This document shows, in pieces, positions 7,400 through 16,371 of a DNA stretch of 38,149 nt. The stretch lies in NCBI GenBank assembly GCA_019456185.1, contig VRUH01000013.1, positions 3,092 to 41,240 on the forward strand, in the 5' to 3' direction. The notes under the pieces are model-generated. The model was not told the origin of the DNA, searched no databases, and saw only the letters and a program-made list of their open reading frames with translations. Made by a program: the position numbers and the translations under genes. This DNA is from Candidatus Glassbacteria bacterium (GTDB lineage: Bacteria; Gemmatimonadota; Glassbacteria; GWA2-58-10). Every line of letters begins with the position of its first letter. The first letter of the stretch is position 1.

Positions 7400-8284
7400 T
7401 CATTTGTCTTCGTTGTCGAGTTCCAGCTTTTCGAGCCGTTCCACGGCATGCATGGCGGCCTGTTTTTCAGCGTCTTTCTTGCTGGCACCGCTGCCGCTGC
7501 CCATCAGACGGCCCGCCACCCGGACCTCGCAGATAAACTCTCGGGCGTGTTCAGGTCCGTTTTTGGCAACTATCTGGTAGTTGGGCTGGCAGTGAAAGTT
7601 GACCTGAGAGATGTGCAGCAGTGTATTTTTAGCCTCCTGGAAGTCATCGTAGACCACTTCTCCCCAGCCGCTGTCCAGGATTTTCTCAAACACGAACGAG
7701 CGCACCGCCTCGAGACCGCCATCCAGGTAGATCGCGCCGATAATCGCTTCGAGGCAATTGGAAATCATGGACTGCCTGCCGCGCTCCAGCTCGGTGAAAT
7801 TATCCCGGGAGTAAATGACATGCTCTTCGAGACCGAACTTCGCCGCCTGCGCGGCCAGAGCCGAACGGGAAACTATCGAGCTTTTAAGCCGGGTCAGCTT
7901 GCCTTCCCTCGCCGACTCGAAGCGTGCGTAGAGATAATCGCTGACAACCAGGTCGAGCACGGCATCGCCCAGAAACTCCAGGCGTTCGTTGCTGTCGGCA
8001 TAGTCCCCGCCCTGATCGTTAACCCAGGAGAGATGGGAAAGGGCTTTAAACAACAGCACGCGGTCATTGAACCTGTAGCCGATCTGCCGTTCCAGACACT
8101 CCAGCTGCCGACTCGAGGAGCGTTTGTTCCCGCGCAGTGTGCCGATCAGGACTGCTAATATCTTTCCAGGCCAGCCCAGCATCAATTCATCCTGGTAGGG
8201 AACCGGGTGGAAGCAGGCTGTCGGCTTTTCGCCCGGTACATTTTTCCAGCCATTCACGCGGCCGTCATCCGGCGGATTCTGCAT
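7400..8284 (-). CDS. rnc: Ribonuclease III
   Basis: RNase III cuts double-stranded RNA, including rRNA precursors. The 294-aa reading has the signature NERLEFLGDAVLD at 99-111 and a C-terminal double-stranded-RNA-binding domain from about 215 (GSGSGASKKDAEKQAA). The second catalytic block reads NCLEAIIGAIYLDGG: the Glu is present, but the E. coli Asp114 position is Asn. I recall Asn here from Bacteroidota enzymes. ATG at 8284 is 9 nt after the fabF stop but lacks a clear ribosome binding site. ATG at 8182, preceded by AGGA, would remove 34 residues that lie outside the fold. The acpP-fabF-rnc order is widespread in bacteria. Confidence 0.93.
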   Translation of the reverse strand: MQNPPDDGRVNGWKNVPGEKPTACFHPVPYQDELMLGWPGKILAVLIGTLRGNKRSSSRQLECLERQIGYRFNDRVLLFKALSHLSWVNDQGGDYADSNERLEFLGDAVLDLVVSDYLYARFESAREGKLTRLKSSIVSRSALAAQAAKFGLEEHVIYSRDNFTELERGRQSMISNCLEAIIGAIYLDGGLEAVRSFVFEKILDSGWGEVVYDDFQEAKNTLLHISQVNFHCQPNYQIVAKNGPEHAREFICEVRVAGRLMGSGSGASKKDAEKQAAMHAVERLEKLELDNEDK

Positions 8285-8293
8285 CCGGTATTA

Positions 8294-9538
8294 TCAGACC
8301 GCTTTCAGCCCTATCGAGATATTGTGACCGCCGAAACCCAGCGAGTTGCTCAGAGCCGCCCGGATTTTCAGCGGACGGGCCTCGTTGGGACAGTAATCCA
8401 GATCGCATTCGGGATCGGGAGTCGTATAATTGATCGTCGGCGGTACGATGCCATGGTAAATCGCAAGCGCCGAGAAAATAGCCTCTATCCCGCCGGCGGC
8501 GCCCAGCATGTGGCCAACCGAGGATTTTGTGGAACTGACCACCAGGCCGTCCTTAGCCCACGGACCGAACAGGGCCTTGATCGCGTTAGTCTCTGTCGGA
8601 TCGTTGTGCGGCGTCGAGGTGCCGTGAGCGTTGATATAGTCTATCTCTTCGAGTTCCAGCCCCATTTCCTGCACGGCCAGCTTCATGGCCCTCATCGAAC
8701 CCTCGCCGCCGGGCACCGGAGCAGTGATATGATAGGCATCGGCAGTGCTGCCGGCCCCGGCCACTTCCGCGTAGATTCTGGCTCCACGGGCTTGTGCGTG
8801 CTCCAGTTCTTCCAGGACCAGTATCCCGGCGCCATCGCTCAGCACGAACCCGTCACGGTCCCTGTCGAACGGGCGCGAGGCTGTCTCGGGAGAATCGTTA
8901 CGGGTGGAGAGCGCCTTGCAGGAGCAGAAACCGCCCAGTCCCATGGGAGTCACCGAGGCCTCGGTGCCGCCGGAGAGCATCAAGTCGGATTCACCATACT
9001 TGATCGAGCGGTAGGCCATCGCCACGGCGTGGCCTGACGATGCGCAGGCGGAAACCGTGCAGAAATTCGGCCCGCGCGCCTTGAAATGGATCGAGACGTT
9101 GCCGGCGGCCATATCCGAAATCATCATCGGCACATAGAACGGGCTGATGCGCCCCGGACCGCCTTTGAGGTAGCGTGAGTGCTGAGCCTCGTGGGTCCCG
9201 ATACCGCCTACTCCGGATCCGATAATGACGCCGAACCGTTCCTGTTCCGCCGGATCGGTCACTTCGCCGATACCCGAATCCCGCATGGCCATCGCGCTGG
9301 CCCCGATGGCCAGTTGCACGAACTTGTCGGTGCGTTTGAGTTCCTTGCGGTCCATGTACTCGCCGGCTTCATAACTTTTCACCTCGCCCGCGAACCGGGT
9401 ACTGAACTGGCTGACATCAAAAGACTCGATAGTCGCTATTCCGCTCTTGCCCTTGAGTAGACCATTCCAGGTGGTCTCTTTGTCATTGCCAAGAGGGGTT
9501 ATCGCCCCGAGCCCGGTTATCACGACTCTTCTGGCCAT
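8294..9538 (-). CDS. fabF: 3-oxoacyl-ACP synthase II (FabF)
   Basis: FabF condenses malonyl-ACP with acyl-ACP in fatty-acid elongation. The 414-aa protein contains the Cys-His-His triad: Cys in TVSACASSGHA near residue 164, His in NAHGTSTPHND and His in SVGHMLGAAG. Three Gly-rich C-terminal loops (NSLGFGGHN) are intact. ATG at 9538 is chosen because AAGGA lies 8 nt upstream and MARRVVITG is the normal N terminus; an in-frame extension upstream to 9730 is open but not protein-like. It follows acpP after a 190-nt gap that holds a hairpin. Confidence 0.97.
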   Translation of the reverse strand: MARRVVITGLGAITPLGNDKETTWNGLLKGKSGIATIESFDVSQFSTRFAGEVKSYEAGEYMDRKELKRTDKFVQLAIGASAMAMRDSGIGEVTDPAEQERFGVIIGSGVGGIGTHEAQHSRYLKGGPGRISPFYVPMMISDMAAGNVSIHFKARGPNFCTVSACASSGHAVAMAYRSIKYGESDLMLSGGTEASVTPMGLGGFCSCKALSTRNDSPETASRPFDRDRDGFVLSDGAGILVLEELEHAQARGARIYAEVAGAGSTADAYHITAPVPGGEGSMRAMKLAVQEMGLELEEIDYINAHGTSTPHNDPTETNAIKALFGPWAKDGLVVSSTKSSVGHMLGAAGGIEAIFSALAIYHGIVPPTINYTTPDPECDLDYCPNEARPLKIRAALSNSLGFGGHNISIGLKAV

Positions 9539-9647
9539 CGATGATTCCTTAATCATATTGACATATCCAACCGATGAGAGATACACCATTGCCACAGCGG
9601 GCGCATTTCCCGGCACTCCGGCAGCCTGTACCCGCTTTCGATAAAAG

Positions 9648-9708
9648 GGCGCCGTCTCACCACCGGGCGCACCAGGAGGGAACGTCCGCAAACGGAAGAA
9701 ACGGCGCC
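9648..9708 (-). terminator. Long hairpin between acpP and fabF (possible attenuating terminator)
   Basis: On the minus strand GGCGCCGT (9708-9701) and ACGGCGCC (9655-9648) form an 8-bp perfect stem enclosing 45 nt, followed by CTTTTATC. The short T-tract and large loop make it a weak terminator at best. It could lower fabF expression relative to the very abundant ACP, or serve as a processing or 3'-end-stabilising structure. Confidence 0.4.
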
Positions 9709-9731
9709 AGAGAGAGAAAAAGCCTGACAAC

Positions 9732-9977
9732 TTATTTTTTGGAACCGAGCTTCTCTTCGAGATACTTGATCGCGGAACCGACAGTGGTCAGCTTTTCAGC
9801 TTCCTCGTCGGGGATTTCAAGATCGAACTCTTCCTCGAAATCCATTACCAGTTCGACAGTATCCAGACTGTCGGCCCCGAGGTCTTCCACGAACGAGGCG
9901 TCCTCGGTAACTTTCTCGGCGTCGACACCGAGCTTCTCGATAATGATCTCTTTGACCTTGGCAGCGTAATCGGACAT
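9732..9977 (-). CDS. acpP: Acyl carrier protein
   Basis: This 81-aa acidic protein carries the fatty-acyl chain on a 4'-phosphopantetheine arm attached to Ser in the motif [12 protein letters not shown], near residue 36. The Asp-Glu-rich helices ([18 protein letters not shown]) are typical. GGAGG lies 7 nt before ATG at 9977. It sits between fabG and fabF as in many bacteria. Confidence 0.98.
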   Translation of the reverse strand: MSDYAAKVKEIIIEKLGVDAEKVTEDASFVEDLGADSLDTVELVMDFEEEFDLEIPDEEAEKLTTVGSAIKYLEEKLGSKK

Positions 9978-10054
9978 CTATCATCCTCCACAGAATTAAG
10001 GTTTGATTGTAAACCGGCTCATTGCCATTATTATCACTGGTGAAAATAAGTGTC

Positions 10055-10798
10055 TTACATCACCATGCCCCCGTCAACCGGCAATACCTGGCCGGTGAGG
10101 TAGGATGAATCAGGTCCGGCCAGGAAAGCAACGGCCGCGGCAACATCCTGCACCGTACCCCCGCGCCCCAGCGGGATTGTTTCACGCCAATGCTTCTTGA
10201 CCTCGTCGGGCAAGCCGGCAGTCAGTTCAGTTTCAATAAAGCCCGGAGCCACGGCGTTGACCCGCACCCCGCGCGGGGCGAACTCCTTGGCCGCCGACTT
10301 GGTCAGGCCGATCAGGCCGGCCTTGGACGCCGAATAGTTGGCCTGGCCCGGATTGCCCATCAAGCCTACCACCGAGGAGATGTTGATTACGCTGCCTGAG
10401 CGCTGTTTCATCATCTGGCGGCTGGCGGCCTGGATAAAATTAAACGAACCCTTGAGGTTGATCGCCAGGACAATGTCCCAGTCCTCGGGTTTCATCCGCA
10501 TCAATAGCGAATCGCGGGTAATGCCGGCGTTATTTACCAGAATGTCGATGCTGCCGAAAGCGGAAACGATCTTGTTCACGACTTCGCCAACCCGGCCGAA
10601 ATCGGAGACATCGCACTTATAGGCCTCGGTTTTACGACCCGTGGATTCGGCGATCGAGGAGGCGGTGCTGCGCGCCTGCTCGAGATCGATATCGACCACG
10701 GCAATATCGGCCCCGTCGGCAGCCAGGCGCTCGGCAATCGCCTTGCCGATACCGCGCGCTCCGCCGGTTATCAGGGCAGTCTGCTCTTTGAGCACCAT
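10055..10798 (-). CDS. fabG: 3-oxoacyl-ACP reductase (FabG)
   Basis: FabG is the NADPH-dependent reductase of fatty-acid elongation. The 247-aa short-chain dehydrogenase has the Rossmann motif TGGARGIG near residue 10, NNAG near 86, the catalytic Ser in INISSVVG, and the YSASK Tyr/Lys pair near 152-156. VNAVAPGFIETEL and the C-terminal YLTGQVLPVDGGM are typical for FabG. ATG at 10798 is used, with AGGGGGG about 11 nt upstream, rather than the in-frame codon at 10831 that would overlap the upstream spacer. It follows fabD after 39 nt. Confidence 0.96.
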   Translation of the reverse strand: MVLKEQTALITGGARGIGKAIAERLAADGADIAVVDIDLEQARSTASSIAESTGRKTEAYKCDVSDFGRVGEVVNKIVSAFGSIDILVNNAGITRDSLLMRMKPEDWDIVLAINLKGSFNFIQAASRQMMKQRSGSVINISSVVGLMGNPGQANYSASKAGLIGLTKSAAKEFAPRGVRVNAVAPGFIETELTAGLPDEVKKHWRETIPLGRGGTVQDVAAAVAFLAGPDSSYLTGQVLPVDGGMVM

Positions 10799-10837
10799 AT
10801 TAATAACGCCCCCCCTAAAAGTAAAGATCAAACTGGG

Positions 10838-11764
10838 TCAGACGCCGAAGCGTTCGAGTTCCTCGAGCTTGCCTGCTGTCGCGGTTTCGACAGAGCGGTC
10901 GATCCTGCGCATCAGGCCGCAGAGCACGTTGCCGGGTCCCACTTCCACCATCGAAGTTACTCCCAAGGCCACTATCGCGCGCATGCTCTCAGTCCAGCGT
11001 ACCGGACTGGTGATCTGATCGACCAGCAGGCCGCGCACGCGATCCGGGTCGGATTCAGGCTTCGCGGTGACATTCGGTACAATCTGAATCTCGCCGGCCG
11101 AGATATTGGCTCCGGCCAGCTTATCCCGCATCGGACCCGCGGCGTAGTCCATCAGCGGGCTGTGGAACGCACCGCTGACATTCAAGCGCTTGACCATGCG
11201 CGCTCCGGCCGCGCCCGCGGCCTCCATCACCCGCAACACAGCGTCCCGGCTGCCGGAGATTACAACCTGCCGGTCGGCGTTGAAGTTGGCCGGCACCACA
11301 ATCCCCTTGTCGGCAGCGCACAAATCGGTAATCTCGCCGTCTTTCATACCGATAACCGCCGCCATCGCACCCGGCGCTTTCTCCCCGGCTTCCTGCATAA
11401 GCTCACCGCGAAGGCCAACCAGTTCCAGGGCCTGCACGAAATCGACAAACCCTGCGGCCACCAGGGCGCTGTACTCACCCAGACTGTGTCCCGCGGCTAT
11501 CGAGGGCACGAAACCCCTGGCCTGCAGCAGGCGCCAGGCGGCCACGCTGTGGACGAATATGGCCGGCTGGGTAATGCGGGTCTGGGCCAGTTGTTCATCG
11601 GGCCCCTCGAAACTGACTTTCGCCAGGTTGAATCCCAGGGTGTCCGCGGCCTGCTCGTACATCCGGCGTACTTCGCCGTAGTTGTCGTATAACTCCCGGG
11701 CCATACCCACGAACTGGGAACCCTGACCGGGGAACACAACCGCAGTTTTTACATCAGATGTCAC
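10838..11764 (-). CDS. fabD: Malonyl-CoA:ACP transacylase (FabD)
   Basis: FabD loads malonyl groups onto ACP. The 308-aa protein has FPGQGSQ at 11-17, the nucleophilic Ser in GHSLGEYSA near residue 93, the substrate-binding Arg in LRGELMQEA, and the catalytic His in SGAFHSPLM. Its length matches the family. It lies between fabH (27 nt) and fabG (39 nt), completing a plsX-fabH-fabD-fabG-acpP-fabF operon of standard order. Confidence 0.97.
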   Translation of the reverse strand: MTSDVKTAVVFPGQGSQFVGMARELYDNYGEVRRMYEQAADTLGFNLAKVSFEGPDEQLAQTRITQPAIFVHSVAAWRLLQARGFVPSIAAGHSLGEYSALVAAGFVDFVQALELVGLRGELMQEAGEKAPGAMAAVIGMKDGEITDLCAADKGIVVPANFNADRQVVISGSRDAVLRVMEAAGAAGARMVKRLNVSGAFHSPLMDYAAGPMRDKLAGANISAGEIQIVPNVTAKPESDPDRVRGLLVDQITSPVRWTESMRAIVALGVTSMVEVGPGNVLCGLMRRIDRSVETATAGKLEELERFGV

Positions 11765-11791
11765 TTGAGATAACTTTCGTAATTCTATGGA

Positions 11792-12775
11792 TCAGCCTCT
11801 TATCAAAACTCCGCCCCAGGTAATCCCCCCACCAAAAGCCACCAGCAGGATCTTGGAGTTCTGATCGCAGAGATTCCGGCTGCGCGCCTCGTGGTATGCG
11901 ATCGGAATCGATGCGGCGCTCGTATTGCCGAACCGCTCGATATTGATATACAACTTTTTCTCGTCGACCCCGAGCCGTTTACGCAAAGAGTTGATAATTC
12001 TTATATTAGCCTGGTGAGGAATCAGCAGGTCGAGATCGGCTGAATCGACGCCGGCCTTCTCGAGAGTTTTTATCGCCGCCTCCTCCATCGAGCGCACAGC
12101 CACCTTGAACAATTCGTTGCCGTTCATCTTGATGTAATGCTGGTTAGCCGAAACAGTATCCGCACTGGCGGGCATCCTGCTGCCGCCGGCGGGCACGTTG
12201 AGCAGTCCGGCTAAACTACCGTCGCTGCCGAGGTGGCTGGCGAACAAACCCTTGCCGTCAGTGCCCAGTTCAACCAGCATCGCCCCCGCCCCATCGCCGA
12301 AGAGCACGCAGGTGTCGCGGTCGGAATAATCGGTGATCTTGCTCAGCGTCTCGGCGCCGATAATCAGGACGTTACGGTAAACTCCAGTTCTGAGCAGACT
12401 GAAGGCGACTGTCATGCAATAAAGGAAGCCGCTGCAGGCGGCCGAAATGTCGAAAGCGGTCGCGTTGACAGCGCCCAGGCGATCTTGGATGATACAGGCA
12501 GTGGATGGAAACAGATGGTCGCCGCTGGCGGTGGCCACCAGGATCAGATCCACATCCACAGCGCTCCTGCCTGCGCTATCCAGAGCCATCCTGCCCGCCT
12601 CGGCTCCTATATCCGAGGTAGCCACTCCGTTACCGGCAATCCTGCGTTCCCTGATACCGGTTCGCGTCAGGATCCATTCGTCGCTGGTCTCTACCATCCG
12701 TTCGAGATCGGTATTGCTTAAAACTTTTTCCGGTAGCGAGATGCCGGTCGATAGAATCTTAAGATAATTTTTCAT
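11792..12775 (-). CDS. fabH: 3-oxoacyl-ACP synthase III (FabH)
   Basis: FabH starts fatty-acid synthesis by condensing a short acyl-CoA with malonyl-ACP. The 327-aa protein has the triad: Cys in SAACSGFLY near 114, His in LIPHQANIRI and Asn in FGNTSAASIP. TSDEWILTRTGIRERRI is a family signature. Its ATG at 12775 lies inside the end of plsX (17-nt overlap), so the two are probably translationally coupled. The choice of acyl starter (acetyl or branched) cannot be read from the sequence. Confidence 0.97.
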   Translation of the reverse strand: MKNYLKILSTGISLPEKVLSNTDLERMVETSDEWILTRTGIRERRIAGNGVATSDIGAEAGRMALDSAGRSAVDVDLILVATASGDHLFPSTACIIQDRLGAVNATAFDISAACSGFLYCMTVAFSLLRTGVYRNVLIIGAETLSKITDYSDRDTCVLFGDGAGAMLVELGTDGKGLFASHLGSDGSLAGLLNVPAGGSRMPASADTVSANQHYIKMNGNELFKVAVRSMEEAAIKTLEKAGVDSADLDLLIPHQANIRIINSLRKRLGVDEKKLYINIERFGNTSAASIPIAYHEARSRNLCDQNSKILLVAFGGGITWGGVLIRG

Positions 12776-13790
12776 TTGTGGAATTTTCCGTCTGGTAATT
12801 CTTGACTTCTTCGCTGATTACCTGGTTGACTTTATTGAGAACCGCGAGCCTGGCGCATTTGATAGCGTTACGGATTGCGCGCGGAGTCGATCCCCCGTGA
12901 CAGATAATGGTCGTACCCTCGATACCCAGCAGCGGAGCGCCGCCGTATTCGGCGTAATCGAAGGTCTGTTTCATATCATCGAATACTCCCTTAAGCATCA
13001 CGAAACCCATCGCGGCCAGCGGGCTGGCCTTGATCTGCTTCTTGAGGTGCTCCACCAGCAGGCTCAAGACTCGCTCGCTGAGCTTGAGCACCACGTTACC
13101 CACAAACCCGTCGCAGACCACAACATCGGCCGTACCATCGAAGATGTCGCCGCCTTCCACGTTGCCGATAAAGTTCAGCGGGCTCGCGGTCATCAATTTA
13201 TGGGTGGCCACTGTCAACTCGTCGCCCTTGGAGGGCTCCTCGCCAACGCTGAGAAGACCAACGCGGGGATTGCTGGTACCCAGGACCTTCTCCGAGTATA
13301 TAGAACCCATCAACGCGAAATGCAAGAGATGGAGCGGCTTTGAATCGACATTGGCGCCGACGTCGAGTACGACGCAGGAGCTGCGGGTTGTGGGAAACAC
13401 GCTGCAGATTCCGGGACGGCTGATGCCGCCGATCCGGCCCAGGCTCCTCAGGGCGGCGGCCATTACAGCGCCGGTGTTTCCCGCGCTGATGAACGCATCG
13501 GCCCTGCCCTCGGCCTGAAGTGCCATGCCAACAGCGATCGAGGACTGCTTTTTCTTGCGGAGAGCGACTGTCGGGCTTTCGGCCATCTCGACAACTTCGG
13601 GCGCATGGATAATCTCGATCCTGCCGCTATCCACGTCCGAGAGCCTGGCCAGGCACTCGGAAACCTTCTCCTCATCACCCACGAGGCATAAATCGAAATC
13701 CCCGTCGAGTTCCTGAATCGCCTGTACGGCACCTTTGATCGGAACCGCAGGCATATGGTCGCCCCCCATCACATCGAGAGCTATCCTCAT
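12759..13790 (-). CDS. plsX: Phosphate acyltransferase (PlsX)
   Basis: PlsX makes acyl-phosphate from acyl-ACP, feeding PlsY in phospholipid synthesis at the membrane. The 343-aa protein begins MRIALDVMGGDHMP, the family N terminus, and contains GNTGAVMAAA, LDVGANVD, CDGFVGNVVLK and the C-terminal CHGGSTPRAIRNAI. It lies behind rpmF by 66 nt and overlaps fabH. The rpmF-plsX-fabH order is widely conserved and ties ribosome and membrane synthesis together. Confidence 0.97.
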   Translation of the reverse strand: MRIALDVMGGDHMPAVPIKGAVQAIQELDGDFDLCLVGDEEKVSECLARLSDVDSGRIEIIHAPEVVEMAESPTVALRKKKQSSIAVGMALQAEGRADAFISAGNTGAVMAAALRSLGRIGGISRPGICSVFPTTRSSCVVLDVGANVDSKPLHLLHFALMGSIYSEKVLGTSNPRVGLLSVGEEPSKGDELTVATHKLMTASPLNFIGNVEGGDIFDGTADVVVCDGFVGNVVLKLSERVLSLLVEHLKKQIKASPLAAMGFVMLKGVFDDMKQTFDYAEYGGAPLLGIEGTTIICHGGSTPRAIRNAIKCARLAVLNKVNQVISEEVKNYQTENSTNEKLS

Positions 13791-13856
13791 GCTGCACTAC
13801 CCCGTGTCTTGTATTAGGTGCGGGCTGAACGGCGCGCCGAGACGGCCGGAACAGCT

Positions 13857-14036
13857 TCACTCCACCACTTCGATAACTTCGCGGTTCTTGTAGTGCCCGC
13901 AATGAGGGCAGACGCGATGGGGTTGCTTAACCTGCCCGCAATTGGAACATGTGCTAGCGGCGGGTGAGTCAATCTTAAAATGCGTTCTTCTCTTCCTCTT
14001 ACGTGATTTCGACGTCTTTCTCTTGGGTACAGCCAT
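13857..14036 (-). CDS. rpmF: 50S ribosomal protein L32
   Basis: This 59-aa basic ribosomal protein begins [17 protein letters not shown] and has a zinc ribbon with two CxxC knuckles (CSNC and CPHC). ATG at 14036 is preceded by AAGGAGG; a TTG one codon upstream is rejected. It sits between the yceD homologue and plsX, the usual neighbourhood. A strong hairpin stands in its 5' spacer. Confidence 0.97.
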   Translation of the reverse strand: MAVPKRKTSKSRKRKRRTHFKIDSPAASTCSNCGQVKQPHRVCPHCGHYKNREVIEVVE

Positions 14037-14059
14037 CAATCCTCCTTAACGGCTAATAA

Positions 14060-14096
14060 GATGCGGCTTTAACCGAAAAAGCGATAAAGCCGCATC
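14060..14096 (-). promoter_or_regulatory. 12-bp perfect hairpin between yceD and rpmF
   Basis: GATGCGGCTTTA (14060-14071) and TAAAGCCGCATC (14085-14096) form a perfect 12-bp stem with a 13-nt loop. No T-tract follows on either strand, so it is not a standard terminator. It ends about 13 nt before the AAGGAGG of rpmF. It could be an RNA-processing site, or a translational control element for L32. Confidence 0.6.
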
Positions 14097-14110
14097 GAAT
14101 CAGATATGTT

Positions 14111-14653
14111 TCACTTCTTGTTTTTCAACTCCAGTAATTTGCCCCAGCGCGGGTCCACTGATTCGTCCCTGCTTTCACAGCTTGCTTCGTTCAGGTCCGC
14201 ACCGCGGCTGGAACAGAGTTCCCGGCAACCATTTGCGCACTCGAGATATCTCGGGTACTCCAAAACCAGGACTTCCCGCACAGCCTCGCCAAGGTCGACT
14301 TGCCTGGCCGCCTGATCGAGAGTGAAGATACCCTCTTTCTGGCGCTCCTCTTCGCTCATCTCAAGCTTTTTCAGCGCTTCGGGTAAAGCGTACATACAGC
14401 GCAAGTCGCTGATTAGGTTCACAGTTACCGGTTTGAGACACCGTCTGCACTCGCCATCAGCCTCATAACTCAGCTTGCCGGTGACATGAAAACTCAACTG
14501 GTCTGTCGTGCTGAGTCTGGCATCCAGTTTGAGCGGACCATTAAACTTGAACGGAGAGTCCGGGCCAATTTCCAGCTCGTCCGGAGAAACTTCGCCACGC
14601 GCATGGCTGGAACCCGATTTCAGATCATCCAAGTCTATTATTAACACAGACAT
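14111..14653 (-). CDS. yceD: YceD/DUF177 family protein
   Basis: The 180-aa protein matches the YceD (DUF177) family, which in bacteria and plastids is encoded before rpmF and is linked to 23S rRNA accumulation. Support comes from the N-terminal IIDLDDLKSGSSH pattern, the central GECRRCLKPV Cys motif, and the late VDLGEAVREVLVLEYP block. The later C-rich section (CANGCRELCSSRGADLN) matches the C-terminal pattern seen when the family has extra Cys. ATG at 14653 has GGAG about 10 nt upstream. Its molecular activity is not established. Confidence 0.88.
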   Translation of the reverse strand: MSVLIIDLDDLKSGSSHARGEVSPDELEIGPDSPFKFNGPLKLDARLSTTDQLSFHVTGKLSYEADGECRRCLKPVTVNLISDLRCMYALPEALKKLEMSEEERQKEGIFTLDQAARQVDLGEAVREVLVLEYPRYLECANGCRELCSSRGADLNEASCESRDESVDPRWGKLLELKNKK

Positions 14654-14725
14654 AACAAACTATCTCCATTCAACTCGTATGTCAAGTTAAAAGCAGTGTT
14701 CAGGCAACTTTACTCCGCGCAAACT

Positions 14726-16291
14726 TCATACCTCGTCCCTGACCACGGCGAGCGCTTCACCCAGCGCCTCTGTGACATGACTGGCCAGCACGCTGTATTC
14801 CCCGAACACTTCTCCGGCCAGCTCCCCTGCCGTGCCATGCAGCCAGGCTCCGCAGAACGATGCGGCAAAAGGCTCCGTGCCCTGGGCGATCAGAGCCGCG
14901 ATCACTCCGGTTAACACATCGCCCGACCCCGCTTTGGCCAGCGCGTGCGAGCCGGTGGGGCTGATAACCGTCCTGCCGCTTTCTTGGGCGATCACGGTCG
15001 GCGGCCCCTTGAGCAGCACGGTTGCGCCGGTGGAAGCGGAAAAGTCCCGCGCTGCCTTTACCGGATCGGCGACAATCTCCTTGACTGTTTTGCCGCTGAT
15101 CCGGCTCATTTCGCCGGGATGGGGCGTGATAACCACCGGCCCGCCGAAGGACGAGAACTTTTTGGCCTTGCCCGCGAACGCATTGAGCCCGTCGGCGTCC
15201 ACCACCACCGGCACCTTGAGGCGCGGAGCGAGCCGACGGACGAATTCCGCTGTCATGGCGCTACGGCCGATACCCGGACCGAGGGCCACCACGTCCATCT
15301 CAGCGTCGATAAACCCGGCGGTTTTATCCACTGCGTCGGCAGTGATATTCCCAGCGCCGTCATCGGGCAGCGGCAGGGTCATGACCTCGGTCAGCTTGGT
15401 TTCAAATATGTTGTTGAGCGATTCAGGCACCGCGGCGGTAACCATCCCGGCCCCGACGGCCATCGCAGCCAGAGAACTCATCACCGGCGCGCCGGTCAGT
15501 CCGGTCGAGCCGCCGATTACCAGCAGCTTGCCGAAATCCCCCTTGTTGCTGTCCGGCCTTCGCGACGGCAGCCCGCGGCGCACATCCTCGCGCTCGCAGA
15601 CATACAGCTTGCAGCCGGCACGATCCAGGGCCTGGCGAGGGAAGCCGACATCCGCGCAGATCACCTCGCCGCAACGGGCGCGACCCGGATAAAACCTGTG
15701 CCCCGGTTTCTCGTACCCGAACGTGACAGTCAGCACGGCGCCCAGGCTGTCTCCGGGCACGGCGCCGGTATCCATCTCCACCCCTGTCGGCGAATCGATC
15801 GCCACCAGCGGCGGGGAATATTCGTTGACCGTCTCGACAATCCCGGCGATAATCCCGCAGGGAGCGCCGGCCGCCCCCGAACCCAGCAGCCCGTCGACCA
15901 CCACATCGCAGGCCGAGACCTCCTCGGCCAGAAGGTGGAGAGTATCGTCCGTCAGCTCGATTACATTGACGCCGAAGTTAACCGCCGCCGCCGCCATCAG
16001 AGCCGCATCGCCGCTCAACTCATCCAGCCGTCCGGCGAGAAGCACCCTGGGCCAGCCGGGAGCACAGCGCTCTTTCAACCAGCGTGCCGCCACGAACCCG
16101 TCGCCGCCGTTGTTGCCTTTTCCGCATAGAATCAGCGGGGAACTGCAAGCTCCGAGAGCCGGAGACTCGAACATCGCATCCACCACCGAGCGGCCGGCGC
16201 TTTCCATCAAAACCGCGCCCGGCAGGCCCAGCTCCTCGATTGTAAAGCGGTCGACCTCCCGCATCTGACCGGCTGTCAGTACCGGAATCAT
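14726..16291 (-). CDS. nnr: Bifunctional NAD(P)H-hydrate epimerase / ADP-dependent NAD(P)H-hydrate dehydratase
   Basis: Nnr repairs damaged NADH and NADPH: the N-terminal half epimerises hydrated forms and the C-terminal half dehydrates the S form using ADP. Residues 1-215 form the YjeF_N epimerase domain (MESAGR, GKGNNGGDGFVAAR, GLLGSG, DSPTG). Residues 225-521 form the ribokinase-like domain (NKGDFGKLLVIGGS, LGPGIGR, VVDADGLNA, ITPHPGEM and the catalytic loop AKAGSGDVLTG). The 521-aa length is that of the fused form. ATG at 16291 is used, with AGGGG upstream; a GTG two codons earlier is possible. It opens the segment that continues into yceD after 72 nt. Confidence 0.95.
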   Translation of the reverse strand: MIPVLTAGQMREVDRFTIEELGLPGAVLMESAGRSVVDAMFESPALGACSSPLILCGKGNNGGDGFVAARWLKERCAPGWPRVLLAGRLDELSGDAALMAAAAVNFGVNVIELTDDTLHLLAEEVSACDVVVDGLLGSGAAGAPCGIIAGIVETVNEYSPPLVAIDSPTGVEMDTGAVPGDSLGAVLTVTFGYEKPGHRFYPGRARCGEVICADVGFPRQALDRAGCKLYVCEREDVRRGLPSRRPDSNKGDFGKLLVIGGSTGLTGAPVMSSLAAMAVGAGMVTAAVPESLNNIFETKLTEVMTLPLPDDGAGNITADAVDKTAGFIDAEMDVVALGPGIGRSAMTAEFVRRLAPRLKVPVVVDADGLNAFAGKAKKFSSFGGPVVITPHPGEMSRISGKTVKEIVADPVKAARDFSASTGATVLLKGPPTVIAQESGRTVISPTGSHALAKAGSGDVLTGVIAALIAQGTEPFAASFCGAWLHGTAGELAGEVFGEYSVLASHVTEALGEALAVVRDEV

Positions 16292-16371
16292 GGTCACCCC
16301 TGGGTTGCATACAACGATTAACTATTGTCGGAAAAGAGTTGGGGAAATCTAGGTTCAGAAACTCCCGCTTG

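Noticed and set aside
9539-9730. N-terminal extension of fabF by 64 codons
   Set aside because: The real start has a ribosome binding site and the normal FabF N terminus; the extension reads through a hairpin.
14657-14685. TTGACA-N17-TAGTTT upstream of yceD
   Set aside because: The implied start site falls on the yceD ATG, and the -10 is poor. It is probably chance, unless YceD is translated without a leader.
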